Notes: generated by a model from the letters alone, not told the origin. 64,000 bases of DNA from Candidatus Zixiibacteriota bacterium (GCA_034003725.1 JAVEYB010000003.1:175486-239485), one strand, 5' to 3'. Counted from the stretch's first letter, positions 25,057 through 33,838 are shown. A program made the numbers and translations.

Positions 25057-25832
25057 TTCTTCTCCTCCGTGACGCTCCAGCGTGTGATGGCGGCCATCGT
25101 CGACACCAGTTCTCCCCGGTGGGATTCGTCGTTTACCCGGAAGTACTCCTTCGGTAGGTCGCGATGCTCGCTCAGATACTCCGCAAACTCCCGGGTGATG
25201 GTCGGTCGGCCGGTCTTTTCGCACGTCAGCAGCTCGAATGTCCTGTCCCAGATCTTCCGGGTGGCGCCGTTGTCTTCGTATTTGATATACCGGGTCGGGC
25301 ACGCTTGTGCGCACGCGAGGCAGCCGACACAGGCCGGCGGCGGCTGGTGCAGCGGCGGCGCCACTTCGCGGCCGTGCCCCCGGTTCACCATCGATATCGC
25401 CGAAAACCCCATTTCGTCGCACACGCGCGTACAAATCCCGCACAGAATGCAGTCGTTCGGCTCCGGCACGACCTCGAACGTTGTCTTCGTCAACCCGTGT
25501 TCCGCCGCCAGCTTCTGGATGAGCGGCGTATGGGGATTCCGCGCCAGAAACAGATCCAGCAGGCTTTTGCGCAACTCGATTATCGTGTCGCTGTGCGTGC
25601 TGACAATAAGGTCCTGTTCGGCGGGGTAGAGGCAGGCGGTCACGTGGTTCTTCCAGCCGTTCCAGGACTCCTTGGTGATCTCCACCATGCACAGGCGGCA
25701 GCCGCCGTACGGTTCCACCGCCTCGTGGTGACACAGCGCCGGGACGTCGATCCCCATCCGCCGGATTACGGCGAGCAGGTATTCACCCTTTTCCGCCTGA
25801 ACGACCTTGCCGTTTATGGTCAGTGTTACCAT
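25053..25832 (-). CDS. NuoG/HydA-N-like Fe-S subunit without catalytic domain
   Basis: The 259-residue protein has an N-terminal [2Fe-2S] ferredoxin domain (CHHEAVEPYGGCRLC, then ACLYP) and a region corresponding to the NuoG His-Cys motif segment. A pair of [4Fe-4S] motifs follows (CILCGICTRVC and CVGCLACAQACP), and then a C-terminal tail of about 90 residues. The hydrogenase or molybdopterin domain that normally follows in HydA, HndD or FdhA is absent, so this is an electron-relay subunit like HoxU. It lies between the NuoF-like subunit and the four-cluster protein, in the order of HydABC/Bfu-type NAD-dependent complexes. Confidence 0.9.
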   Translation of the reverse strand: MVTLTINGKVVQAEKGEYLLAVIRRMGIDVPALCHHEAVEPYGGCRLCMVEITKESWNGWKNHVTACLYPAEQDLIVSTHSDTIIELRKSLLDLFLARNPHTPLIQKLAAEHGLTKTTFEVVPEPNDCILCGICTRVCDEMGFSAISMVNRGHGREVAPPLHQPPPACVGCLACAQACPTRYIKYEDNGATRKIWDRTFELLTCEKTGRPTITREFAEYLSEHRDLPKEYFRVNDESHRGELVSTMAAITRWSVTEEKK

Positions 25833-25842
25833 GCGTTACTCC

Positions 25843-27699
25843 CTAAAAGACCGCGATCGCGTCCCGGGTGCACGCCGCCACGCAGGCGCCGCACTTGGTG
25901 CACAGCTCCTGGTTGATGACGTGCGGTTTGGTTTTCCTGCCCGTGATGGCGTGCACCGCACAGGCGGAAATACAGGCCATGCAGCCGTCGCACTTCTCGG
26001 GGTTTATCTCGTACGTGATCAACTCGCGGCACACGCCGGCCGGACACCGGTGGTCCCGAATGTGCGCCAGATACTCGTCGCGGAAATTCGAGATGGTCGA
26101 CAAAAACGGGTTCGGACCCGACTTGCCCAGACCGCACAATGACCCCAGCACCACCATCTCCGACAGGCGCTCCATCTTTTCGATATCCTGCTCCGTCCCG
26201 CGACCTTCGCTGATGGCGATCGCGAGCTTGTGCAACTGGTAGAGCCCCTCCCGACAGGGAATGCACTTCCCGCACGATTCGGAGACGAGGAAGGACAGGA
26301 AGTACTTCGCGACGTCCACCATGCAGGTCCGGTCGTCCATCACGATCATGCCGCCCGATCCCATCATCGAACCGTGCGTGGTCAGGGTATCGAAATCGAC
26401 CGACAGGTCGAGATGCTTCTCGGCCAGACAGCCGCCCGATGGTCCGCCGGTCTGGACGCCTTTGAAGGGACGGTCCTTGAGGAGGCCGCCGCCGATATCG
26501 AATACGATCCTGCGCAGCGTCGTTCCCATCGGCACTTCGATCAATCCCGTATGCCGGACTTTGCCGACCAGCGAGAATGCCTTGGTGCCCGCGTTTTTCG
26601 GCGCGCCGATCGATGTAAACCACTCGGCGCCGTTGGTGATGATCAACGGCACGTTGGCGTAGGTCTCGACATTGTTCAGAACGGTCGGCTTGTCCCAAAG
26701 GCCTTTGACGACCGAGCGCACATACTTGGCGCGCGGCTCGCCGACATTGCCCGCCACCGACAGCATGAGCGCCGAGGATTCCCCGCACACGAATGCGCCG
26801 GCGCCCCGGTTGATGTGAATCCGCAGCGAAAAGCCGGTGCCGAGAATGTTGTCGCCCAGAAGGCCGAGCCCTTCGGCCTGTTCGATCGCCTTCTGCAGGT
26901 TGATCACGGCCAGTGGGTATTCCTCGCGCACATAGATATACCCGTCGTTGGCGCCGACCGCGAAGGCCGCGACAACCATGCCTTCCAGCACGGTGTGGGG
27001 ATCGCCTTCCATGATGGCGCGGTCCATGAACGCCCCCGGGTCGCCCTCGTCGCCGTTACAAACGACATAACGAACGTCGGATTCGACCGCCCGGCACGAC
27101 GCCCACTTGCGGCCCGCGGGAAATCCGCCGCCGCCCCGGCCGCGAAGGTTCGACTTCGTAATCTCGTCGATCACGTTTTCCGGGGTCATGTGCAGCAGCG
27201 CTTTCGCCGCGCCGTCGTAGCCGCCGACCCGAATGTAGTCGTCGATATCACACGCGTTGATCTTGCCCAGGTTGCGCAGGGCCAGACGGGTCTGGTACTT
27301 GTAAAAGGGAACGTCCGGATACGTCGCGATCGCCTCGTTGCTGTGCGGGTCGTGGTATACCAGCCGCTCGATCACCTCGTCGCCCGCGACTGACTTTTCG
27401 ATAATCTCCGCGACGTCCTTCACCTTCACCTTGGTGTACAGAATCTGCGCGGGCTCGATCGCTACCAGCGGAGACTTCTCGCAAAACGAATGACAGCCGG
27501 TCTTTTTGACCGCCTCCACCGTCACGCCCGCGATCCGTTTCTTCGCGAGTTGTTTCGTGAACTCCTCGCTGATCTGCTCGGAACCCGACGCCAGGCAGCC
27601 CGGGCCGTGACACACCATGATCTTCTTGGTCAGCTTCCGATCGGCGTCGACCAGCTTCTTGCGGTAGTCGCGTAATTGTTTTTCGGACTCGATGCGCAT
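25843..27699 (-). CDS. NuoF/HydB-like NADH-binding flavoprotein subunit with extra Fe-S domains
   Basis: The 618-residue protein has an N-terminal thioredoxin-like [2Fe-2S] domain (about 1-110, CHGPGC), the NADH/FMN-binding core (GRGGGGFPAGRKW near 189-201), a SLBB region, a [4Fe-4S] site (ESCGKCIPCREG near 484) and a C-terminal 2[4Fe-4S] ferredoxin (CDGCMACISAC, CTKCGACVAAC). This extended form is typical of HndC/HydB subunits of bifurcating hydrogenases and the related Bfu family, not of complex I NuoF. It would bind FMN and NAD(P)H. GAGG precedes the ATG, 1 bp after the NuoE-like stop. Confidence 0.93.
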   Translation of the reverse strand: MRIESEKQLRDYRKKLVDADRKLTKKIMVCHGPGCLASGSEQISEEFTKQLAKKRIAGVTVEAVKKTGCHSFCEKSPLVAIEPAQILYTKVKVKDVAEIIEKSVAGDEVIERLVYHDPHSNEAIATYPDVPFYKYQTRLALRNLGKINACDIDDYIRVGGYDGAAKALLHMTPENVIDEITKSNLRGRGGGGFPAGRKWASCRAVESDVRYVVCNGDEGDPGAFMDRAIMEGDPHTVLEGMVVAAFAVGANDGYIYVREEYPLAVINLQKAIEQAEGLGLLGDNILGTGFSLRIHINRGAGAFVCGESSALMLSVAGNVGEPRAKYVRSVVKGLWDKPTVLNNVETYANVPLIITNGAEWFTSIGAPKNAGTKAFSLVGKVRHTGLIEVPMGTTLRRIVFDIGGGLLKDRPFKGVQTGGPSGGCLAEKHLDLSVDFDTLTTHGSMMGSGGMIVMDDRTCMVDVAKYFLSFLVSESCGKCIPCREGLYQLHKLAIAISEGRGTEQDIEKMERLSEMVVLGSLCGLGKSGPNPFLSTISNFRDEYLAHIRDHRCPAGVCRELITYEINPEKCDGCMACISACAVHAITGRKTKPHVINQELCTKCGACVAACTRDAIAVF

Positions 27700-27700
27700 A

Positions 27701-28156
27701 TTACCTCTTCGCGACCAGCTTCTTGACCGTGTTCACTTTGCACTGCGGGTGATAGCGTTCGTTGGTCATCACCACCGGCGCCATCGCGCAGGCGCCCACG
27801 CAGCCGACCACCTCGAGCGTAAACTTGCCGTCGGCGGTCGTCTCGCCGGCTTTGATCTTCAGCGCCGTTTCCATCTGTTCCTGAATCTGCCGCGCGCCCC
27901 GGATATGGCAGGCCGTGCCGATACACACCCGCACCACCGTGTCGCCCTTCTTGTTCAGAGAAAAGGCGTTGTAAAACGTCGATACCGAAAATACCTTCGA
28001 CAGCGGCACGCCCAGCGACTTCGCCGTCTGTTCCAGCGCCTCACACGGCAGGAAGCTGAACTCCTTCTGGATGTCCTGAAGGACCATGATGAGCGACGAC
28101 GGCTGCTGGGGATAACGACCGATAATCTCCGGCACCTTCGCAAGGTCGTGCTTCAT
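27701..28156 (-). CDS. NuoE/HydC-like [2Fe-2S] subunit
   Basis: The 151-residue thioredoxin-fold ferredoxin has ligand groups CIGTACHIRGA and CVGACAMAP, as in NuoE, HndA and HydC. It begins with a helical segment containing IIGRYPQQPSSLIMVLQDIQ, usual for the family. Its ATG overlaps the stop of the oxidoreductase gamma-subunit gene (ATGA), showing that the NADH module and the 2-oxoacid oxidoreductase are translated from one message. Confidence 0.94.
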   Translation of the reverse strand: MKHDLAKVPEIIGRYPQQPSSLIMVLQDIQKEFSFLPCEALEQTAKSLGVPLSKVFSVSTFYNAFSLNKKGDTVVRVCIGTACHIRGARQIQEQMETALKIKAGETTADGKFTLEVVGCVGACAMAPVVMTNERYHPQCKVNTVKKLVAKR

Positions 28157-28728
28157 GCCTTTACCTTCTTTCCGGGGGCGCTCTTCGCGGCTTTTTGTCC
28201 CAGTTCGTACCCCGCTTTCATCACGGCGCGGTTGATGTCCAGCAAATCCTTCTTCGACCCCAGCTTCTCTTCCAGCACCGCCAGCAGGTTCTCATACTTG
28301 ACGACCCCCGTGGCTCCCACGAACGCGCTGAGCATGGCGATATTCGTGGCTTTCGGCGACCCGGCGTCGAGCGCCATCCGGTTGGCCGGCACGAGAATTT
28401 CGGTGATATCCGTGCGCTCCGTGGTAACGTCGATCAGCGACGAATTCACTATCAGCAACCCACCCGCCTTTATCCGGGGGCTGAATTTGTCGAACGACGG
28501 TCGGTTGAACACGACCGCCGCCCGCGGACTGGATATGATCGGAGAGCCGATCCGCGCGTCCGAGATTACCACCGTGCAGTAAGCCGTACCGCCGCGCATT
28601 TCCGGACCGTACGACGGCAGCCACACCACGTTTTTGCCTTCCTTGATGCCGGTGTAGGCGAGAAGCTGCCCGGCGACCATGATTCCCTGGCCGCCGAATC
28701 CGGCCCAGAGCACCTCATACTGTCCCAT
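28153..28728 (-). CDS. 2-oxoacid:ferredoxin oxidoreductase, gamma subunit
   Basis: The 191-residue gamma domain has WAGFGGQGIMVAGQLLAYTG at the N terminus and the conserved SYGPEMRGGTAYC segment, as in KorC/VorC/PorG proteins. It bridges the alpha and beta subunits. The ATG at 28728 shares one base with the beta-subunit stop (TGATG). A longer in-frame extension upstream is rejected because it lies wholly inside the beta gene. Confidence 0.95.
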   Translation of the reverse strand: MGQYEVLWAGFGGQGIMVAGQLLAYTGIKEGKNVVWLPSYGPEMRGGTAYCTVVISDARIGSPIISSPRAAVVFNRPSFDKFSPRIKAGGLLIVNSSLIDVTTERTDITEILVPANRMALDAGSPKATNIAMLSAFVGATGVVKYENLLAVLEEKLGSKKDLLDINRAVMKAGYELGQKAAKSAPGKKVKA

Positions 28729-29498
28729 CAGCGCACCCCCGCACTGTCCGGCTGCTTGAAGCAGCCGAGCGGATAGTAGCTGAACATGTTTTTCTCCAGC
28801 CATTTGGTCGCTTCGGTCGGCGTGAGACCCCAGTTCGTCGGGCAGGTCGACAACACCTCGACCAGCGAGAAACACGTCCCGGATGTCTGGTATTCAAACG
28901 CCCGCCGCACGGCTTTTTTCGCGCGAATGATGTGCATCGGCGAATGCACCGACACGCGCTCGATATACCCCGGCGTCACCAGCGTCGCCAGCAGCTCCGA
29001 CATGCGGACCGGATACCCGGTCACACTCGTGTCGCGGCCGTGCGGACACGTCGAGGTGATCTGTCCCGCCAGGGTCGTCGGCGCCATCTGACCGCCCGTC
29101 ATCCCATAAATCGCGTTGTTCACGAATACAACGGTGATTTTTTCGCCCCGGTTGGCGGCGTGCACGATTTCACCCATGCCGATCGACGCCAGGTCGCCGT
29201 CCCCCTGGTACGTGAACACGATCATGTCGGGACGGATACGCTTGAATCCGGTGGCCAGCGCCGGCGCCCGGCCGTGCGGCGCCTCCAGAAAGTCGCAGTT
29301 GAAGTAATTGTAGATCAGCACCGAGCATCCCACCGGCGCCACGCCGACCGCACGTTCGCGAAGCCCCAACTCGTCCAGCGACTCCGCCACCAGCCGATGA
29401 ATGATCCCGTGCGTACAGCCCGGACAGTAATGGGTCACGGTCTCGGCAAGCGACTCCGGTCGCCGGAATATCGTTTTGTGTGCCTGTTCGATGTGCAT
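28728..29498 (-). CDS. 2-oxoacid:ferredoxin oxidoreductase, beta subunit (thiamine diphosphate-binding)
   Basis: The 256-residue subunit carries the ThDP motif ([20 protein letters not shown] ... [12 protein letters not shown]) and the Cys pair CPGC near the N terminus that helps bind the proximal [4Fe-4S] cluster. It decarboxylates the 2-oxoacid and passes electrons to ferredoxin. The sequence type is the VorA/KorB group, which covers 2-oxoisovalerate and 2-oxoglutarate enzymes; the exact substrate is not fixed by sequence alone. Confidence 0.94.
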   Translation of the reverse strand: MHIEQAHKTIFRRPESLAETVTHYCPGCTHGIIHRLVAESLDELGLRERAVGVAPVGCSVLIYNYFNCDFLEAPHGRAPALATGFKRIRPDMIVFTYQGDGDLASIGMGEIVHAANRGEKITVVFVNNAIYGMTGGQMAPTTLAGQITSTCPHGRDTSVTGYPVRMSELLATLVTPGYIERVSVHSPMHIIRAKKAVRRAFEYQTSGTCFSLVEVLSTCPTNWGLTPTEATKWLEKNMFSYYPLGCFKQPDSAGVR

Positions 29499-29501
29499 AG
29501 G

Positions 29502-30629
29502 TTATCCCTTGCGCGCGCGCTTCGAAACCGACCCGGTCGTCCGCCCGACCTTCGCCCGCGCCGACTTCTTCAACAGGTTCTTGATCTGCTCTTTCGCTTC
29601 CTCGGGCGACGGCACGATTCCGCCGGTCCGCCCGAAAAATCTCACCGGCTTCACTCCCTGTACCACCCGCTCCACGTCCTCGACCATCTGCCCGCAGCTC
29701 ATCTCGATCACCAGTATCGACTCGATGTTTTTGGCGTCGACCTCTTCGCGAAGCTCCTTCTCCGGATAGGGGAACAGGCTGATCGGCCGGAACAACCCCA
29801 CCGAGACGCCCTCACGCTCCAGCTCGTCGATCGCCGTCTGGCAGATACGCGCCATCGTTCCGTACGAAACGATCAGCAGCTCGTTTTTCGGATTGATCTT
29901 GTACCGCTCGAACCGCACTTCCTCGGCCTTCATCTGCTCGTACTTGCGGTGCAGAGTCAGCGAGTTCTCTTCCAGCTTGAGCGGATCCAGAAACAGCGAC
30001 TTGATAATTCTCGGCTTGCGCCCCCGGGCGCCCGTGGCCGCCCACGCCTCGTTGGCCGTCGGATCGCCCGCGTCGAATGTGTCCGGGAACTCCACCGGCT
30101 CCATCATCTGGCCGATCATGCCGTCGCCCACGATCATCACCGGGTTGCGATACTTTTCCGCGAGCCGGAACGCGCTCATCGTCAAATCCACGGCCTCCTG
30201 GATCGAGGACGGGGCCAGACACAACACGCGGTAGTCGCCGTGTCCGCCGCCTTTGGTCGCCTGGAAATAATCCGACTGCGCGGGAAGTATGCCGCCGAGG
30301 CCCGGACCGCCGCGCATGATATTTAGCATGACGCACGGCAGCTGCGCGCCCGCGATATATGAAATCGCCTCCTGCATAAGGGAGATGCCGGGGCTCGACG
30401 ACGATGTAAACACGCGCCGCCCAGTGGACGCCGCGCCGAACAGCATGTTGCCCACCGCGATCTCGCTCTCGGCCTGCAGGAAGACGCCGCCCACCTCCGG
30501 CATGCGCCGCGCCAGATACTCCGCCACCTCCGTCTGCGGCGTGATCGGGTAACAAAAATAGTTGGTCGCGCCTGCCCGGATCGCCGCCTCGGCGATCGCC
30601 TCGTTGCCCTTCATCAATATTCTCGCCAT
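29502..30629 (-). CDS. 2-oxoacid:ferredoxin oxidoreductase, alpha subunit (VorB/KorA-like)
   Basis: The 375-residue protein starts MARILMKGNEAIAEAAI, typical of alpha subunits annotated VorB. It has the pyrimidine-binding region (AGATNYFCYPITPQTE), the segment QAESEIAVGNMLFGAASTGR and TSSSSPGISLMQEAISYIAG, and domain II further on. The ATG at 30629 follows GAGGA with 6 nt spacing. It is split from the gamma domain, so the complex is a four-subunit enzyme with the ferredoxin at 30649-30882. Confidence 0.94.
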   Translation of the reverse strand: MARILMKGNEAIAEAAIRAGATNYFCYPITPQTEVAEYLARRMPEVGGVFLQAESEIAVGNMLFGAASTGRRVFTSSSSPGISLMQEAISYIAGAQLPCVMLNIMRGGPGLGGILPAQSDYFQATKGGGHGDYRVLCLAPSSIQEAVDLTMSAFRLAEKYRNPVMIVGDGMIGQMMEPVEFPDTFDAGDPTANEAWAATGARGRKPRIIKSLFLDPLKLEENSLTLHRKYEQMKAEEVRFERYKINPKNELLIVSYGTMARICQTAIDELEREGVSVGLFRPISLFPYPEKELREEVDAKNIESILVIEMSCGQMVEDVERVVQGVKPVRFFGRTGGIVPSPEEAKEQIKNLLKKSARAKVGRTTGSVSKRARKG

Positions 30630-30648
30630 ACCGGTTCCTCTACGCAGC

Positions 30649-30882
30649 TCAATACTGGAACAGCACGTACCTCGTCCCGTGCGTGTGAACCTCGATCGCG
30701 GCATCGGGACACGTGATCGCACAAATGGTGCAGCCGATACAGCGCGACGGGTCGTGCATCTGCGCGTAAAAATACCCGCGCACCGTGATGTCTTTCGACA
30801 GCGACAATATCTGCTGCGGACAGGCTTTCACGCACAGCTCACAACCCTTGCAATGGTTTTTGTCGATTGTAACGCCTGGCAT
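30649..30882 (-). CDS. 2[4Fe-4S] ferredoxin, delta subunit of the 2-oxoacid oxidoreductase
   Basis: The 77-residue protein has two clusters (CKGCELCVKACP and CIGCTICAITCP) separated by an insertion. This is the form of VorD/KorD delta subunits that precede the alpha gene. It gives the enzyme its Fe-S relay. It starts 30 bp after the P-loop gene. Confidence 0.94.
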   Translation of the reverse strand: MPGVTIDKNHCKGCELCVKACPQQILSLSKDITVRGYFYAQMHDPSRCIGCTICAITCPDAAIEVHTHGTRYVLFQY

Positions 30883-30912
30883 GCGGTCTCCCTTTATCTG
30901 CAGGCACTCCCG

Positions 30913-31626
30913 TCAGGCCCGCTTCTCCCACGGCTTGACCAGCGACCGGTCCAGCGGCAGGGCCGCGAGATCCTTCACACGCGATGTCATCTCTTCGACG
31001 ATCGGACGGAGGGCGCTGACAAACACGATCGGCAGCCCGGTCGCCTCGCTGACGTGCCGCGTCAGCGACAGCCCCTGCAGCACCGTGTCCGTGGTCGTAT
31101 ATTCGAGCAAATGGGTGTTGCCGATCAGCCCGGTAAACCGAAGCCGCGAGGCCGTCTCGATCTCCCCGATCAGCTTCCGCGTTCCCTCCACCGTCGATGT
31201 AAACGGCCGGTTGGCGTTCAGCACCAGAAAAAGCTCGTAGCTGTCCGGCATAAATGCGTCGGCCAGCGAACTCAATACACGCGATCCGACATCGTCGCCG
31301 CCGACATCGAGGATCAAGTACCCGTCGTGCTGCTTGATCGCGCTGTGTATTTCGGGGATTATTATCGGCAGGTCGGCATGCACCTGGTCGCCGGGGGGAA
31401 CGATCGAACGAACACCCAGCGCCGCCAACTGTGATGCCGCCTCACGCGAGCGGAAATACGGATTGACAATATCAAGATCCGCGATAGCCACCGGTTCGGG
31501 CTGCGTGAGGGCGAGAAAGCGCGCCAGGTTTACGGACACTTCCGACTTCCCCGAACCATACCCGCCGACAATCACCAGCAGGCGCTTGTTGAACGAAGGA
31601 AGTCTATATTGTCCCAATTCAACCAT
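30913..31626 (-). CDS. P-loop ATPase of unknown role heading the oxidoreductase operon
   Basis: The 237-residue protein has a Walker A motif GGYGSGKSEV, the segment IADLDIVNPYFRSREA (resembling the switch region of MinD/CobQ-type NTPases) and a Walker B-like LILDVGGDDVGS. GAGGG lies just upstream of the ATG at 31626; in-frame upstream codons are ignored. Being first in the operon, it could help assemble or load metal clusters into the complex, but no direct evidence shows this. I do not recognise a named family. Confidence 0.75.
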   Translation of the reverse strand: MVELGQYRLPSFNKRLLVIVGGYGSGKSEVSVNLARFLALTQPEPVAIADLDIVNPYFRSREAASQLAALGVRSIVPPGDQVHADLPIIIPEIHSAIKQHDGYLILDVGGDDVGSRVLSSLADAFMPDSYELFLVLNANRPFTSTVEGTRKLIGEIETASRLRFTGLIGNTHLLEYTTTDTVLQGLSLTRHVSEATGLPIVFVSALRPIVEEMTSRVKDLAALPLDRSLVKPWEKRA

Positions 31627-31731
31627 GACACCCTCGGACGTGTACGGCAGCCGCACCGACTCTGTAAGCCGCTGTCCGGTCTGCCCTTGTATAATAGAAA
31701 CCAAAAACGTCCTAATTACTCTTCGATTACT

Positions 31732-31760
31732 AATATCGCCCGCCAACCACCGAAAGTCAA
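31732..31760 (-). promoter_or_regulatory. Promoter of the oxidoreductase operon
   Basis: Minus strand: TTGACT (31755-31760), 17-bp spacer, GATATT (31732-31737), about 105 bp upstream of the first gene. A second -10-like TATTATA lies nearby at about 31690-31696 without a good -35 box. Confidence 0.5.
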
Positions 31761-31795
31761 GCGCAGTTGTGAAAAAAATAACGAAGATGGTCGCC

Positions 31796-31824
31796 TTGAC
31801 AGAGTCGTCGAAGATTATTATGTT
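31796..31824 (+). promoter_or_regulatory. Sigma70-type promoter for the lipoprotein/citryl-CoA lyase pair
   Basis: Consensus TTGACA (31796-31801), exactly 17-bp spacer, TATGTT (31819-31824), about 40 bp upstream of the ATG. It diverges from the oxidoreductase operon promoter. Confidence 0.65.
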
Positions 31825-31863
31825 GTGCCGCTGTAAATACTTATGCCTTAATAAGGGTACCTA

Positions 31864-32727
31864 ATGGCTCCTGTTTTTCATATAAAATCTGTCGCCCGCC
31901 GTCGCGGCCAACAAATCACCTTCATCTGGATCGCCGTGGTGTCGCTCGTCTGCCTCGGTTTGCTTTTTGTCTCCTGCAGCCGGGCTGAGAAACGCGGTGA
32001 CCGGCCCGCTCCCGACGGACCATCGATTTACGACGACCCGAAATATGCGGGATGGCAATTCTACGAGTGCGGACAGGTGAAACTGTTTCATCCGCCTTTG
32101 CACCTGCACGAGGCCGAGTTCCCCGATCGGTGCACGATGTACAACCGCTCCATTACTAACATCAGCGAGATCCTCGGCATCACCCGCCCGTGGGACACGC
32201 TGGTCGTGTTCACGTACACCGGCTACGGTCAGGGGCGGGAACTCACCGGACGTCTGTACCCGTTCGCACAGGACAGCATCATCCACTTCTGGGTCCCGTC
32301 GTTTGTCGGACCGACCCTGACCGACTGGATGATCCCGCACTGGGCGCCCGGCACGCCCAAGTACGGGTTCTGGCGCCACGGTCTTCGCGCGCTGTTTGAT
32401 TTCTCCGGCCAGAACTACCACCGCGGCGTCTATGACCTGATCGAGGCGGGCCGATTCATCCCGCTGGACAGCCTCGTCCGCGACACCTCGATCGACAGCG
32501 ATACGGAGCGGGAGCAGTCCGCCGAGGCGGCCTCGTTTATCGCCTATGTCCTTGCCGATTTCGGTCCCGCGACCCTGCGCCGCGCGTATTCGTCGAAACT
32601 GATCTTCAACGAGATGGTCATCCGCGAGTTCAACCGCACGACCGATTCGCTGCAGGCCGACTGGCTCGCCTTCGCCCGCGAGTACGTGCCCGACTCCATC
32701 TGGCAATCCTATAAAAACGTGAGATAA
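31864..32727 (+). CDS. Lipoprotein of unknown function
   Basis: The 287-residue protein has a basic start, a hydrophobic helix and a lipobox LFVSC (about residues 34-38), so it should be lipid-anchored. The mature part contains WDTLVVFTYTGYGQGREL and HWAPGTPKYGFWRHGLRALFDF and no recognised catalytic motif. The overall layout suggests a peptidase-like or binding protein, but I cannot assign a family. It precedes the citryl-CoA lyase-like gene by 23 bp and the two are probably co-transcribed. Confidence 0.8.
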   Translation: MAPVFHIKSVARRRGQQITFIWIAVVSLVCLGLLFVSCSRAEKRGDRPAPDGPSIYDDPKYAGWQFYECGQVKLFHPPLHLHEAEFPDRCTMYNRSITNISEILGITRPWDTLVVFTYTGYGQGRELTGRLYPFAQDSIIHFWVPSFVGPTLTDWMIPHWAPGTPKYGFWRHGLRALFDFSGQNYHRGVYDLIEAGRFIPLDSLVRDTSIDSDTEREQSAEAASFIAYVLADFGPATLRRAYSSKLIFNEMVIREFNRTTDSLQADWLAFAREYVPDSIWQSYKNVR

Positions 32728-32750
32728 TCTTTCGCATAAGGGGTGTATGT

Positions 32751-33515
32751 ATGGCCGAGGAAAAGTGGCGTACGTCGATCACCGATATCGGGCCCGGCAA
32801 AATAAACGTCCGGGGCTACCGGATCACCGATATCATGGAACGGCTCTCCTACGCGGAGACGGTCTATCTCATTCTCAAGGGAGAACTGCCGAACAAGGCC
32901 GAGGCGGCCCTGATGAACGCGATCCTCGTTTCATCGGTTGACCACGGTGCGTCACCGCCGTCGGTGCTGGGGACCCGCACTGTCGTCTCCGGCGGCAATT
33001 CGCTCAACGCCGCGCTCGCCGGCGGCGTCCTCGTCATCGGCGACTCGCACGGCGGCGCGATCGAGCAGTCGGCAAAAATCATGCAGGAGTGGGCCAAAAA
33101 GGACGGCGACCCCGCACACCTCGCATCACAGATCGTCGACTGGCTCTCTGAAAAGAAAATCCGCATGCCCGGTTTCGGACACCGGCTGCACAATGTCGAT
33201 CCGCGCACCGGCAAGCTCTTTGATATCGCCGCCACGCACGGCTACTCCGGCCGACACATCGAGTTGTGCAAAGCGATCGAAAAAGCGCTCAACGATAAAC
33301 TCGGCAAGGCCCTGCCGATTAATGTCGACGGCGCTATCGCGGCCGTGATCTCCGACATGGGCTTCGACTGGCGGCTCGGCAAGGGCTTTTTCATCATCTC
33401 GCGCATGCCGGGTCTGCTGGCCCATGCGTATGAGGAGATGACGAGGGAGAAGCCGATGCGCAAGCTCGGCCCGATGCCGTTCGAGTACGACGGCCCGCCG
33501 GAGAGAGGTATGTAA
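32751..33515 (+). CDS. Citryl-CoA lyase-like protein (small citrate synthase family member)
   Basis: The 254-residue protein has conserved citrate synthase motifs, HGASPPS (catalytic His region), GDSHGGAIEQ and PGFGHRLHNVDPR. It lacks about 120-170 N-terminal residues compared with citrate synthase. That length fits citryl-CoA lyase, which in Hydrogenobacter splits citryl-CoA into acetyl-CoA and oxaloacetate in the reverse TCA cycle. AAGGGG precedes the ATG. No citryl-CoA synthetase gene is nearby. The neighbouring 2-oxoacid:ferredoxin oxidoreductase would also serve a reductive cycle, but both genes also occur in heterotrophs. A role in side-chain degradation is an alternative. Confidence 0.8.
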   Translation: MAEEKWRTSITDIGPGKINVRGYRITDIMERLSYAETVYLILKGELPNKAEAALMNAILVSSVDHGASPPSVLGTRTVVSGGNSLNAALAGGVLVIGDSHGGAIEQSAKIMQEWAKKDGDPAHLASQIVDWLSEKKIRMPGFGHRLHNVDPRTGKLFDIAATHGYSGRHIELCKAIEKALNDKLGKALPINVDGAIAAVISDMGFDWRLGKGFFIISRMPGLLAHAYEEMTREKPMRKLGPMPFEYDGPPERGM

Positions 33516-33521
33516 CGGGTG

Positions 33522-33626
33522 GCCCACCCGTCTCGGGTGGGAATGACAAGGCTGAAACGCAGGGAATACCACTCGGTCGCCCACAGCTTGCTGTGGGGAC
33601 TCAACTTGGGCAAACAATGTGCGTGG
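33522..33626. repeat. 105-bp direct repeat, copy A
   Basis: This 105-bp unit recurs at 33734-33838 with two mismatches and the same length. It starts with a palindrome (CCCACCCGTCTCGGGTGGG) and contains a second hairpin around CCCACAGCTTGCTGTGGG. Confidence 0.9.
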
Positions 33627-33733
33627 CCCGGGTGGCCCACCCTTTGGGTGGGTTTCTTCTTCAGTTTGTGCGTTTCTCAACATGGGTAACAGATGAGACT
33701 CACTACATGGGTAACCCTTTTGTGGCCCGAGTA

Positions 33734-33838
33734 GCCCACCCGTCTCGGGTGGGAATGACAAGGCTGAAACGCACGGAATACCACTCGGTCGCCCACAGCT
33801 TGCTGTGGGTACTCAACTTGGGCAAACAATGTGCGTGG
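33734..33838. repeat. 105-bp direct repeat, copy B
   Basis: The second copy of the unit at 33522-33626, offset by 212 bp. Between the copies is a related palindrome (GGGTGGCCCACCC, near 33631) and a short AT-richer stretch. Confidence 0.9.

Noticed and set aside
24619-27699. A bifurcating [FeFe] hydrogenase (HydABC)
   Set aside because: The NuoG-like protein ends before any H-cluster domain and no hydrogenase catalytic gene is adjacent. Only the NADH-binding module is present.
28932-30326. 464-codon open frame on the plus strand opposite the 2-oxoacid oxidoreductase alpha and beta genes
   Set aside because: Its Arg/His-rich composition is typical of an antisense shadow. The minus-strand subunits have catalytic motifs and coupled starts.
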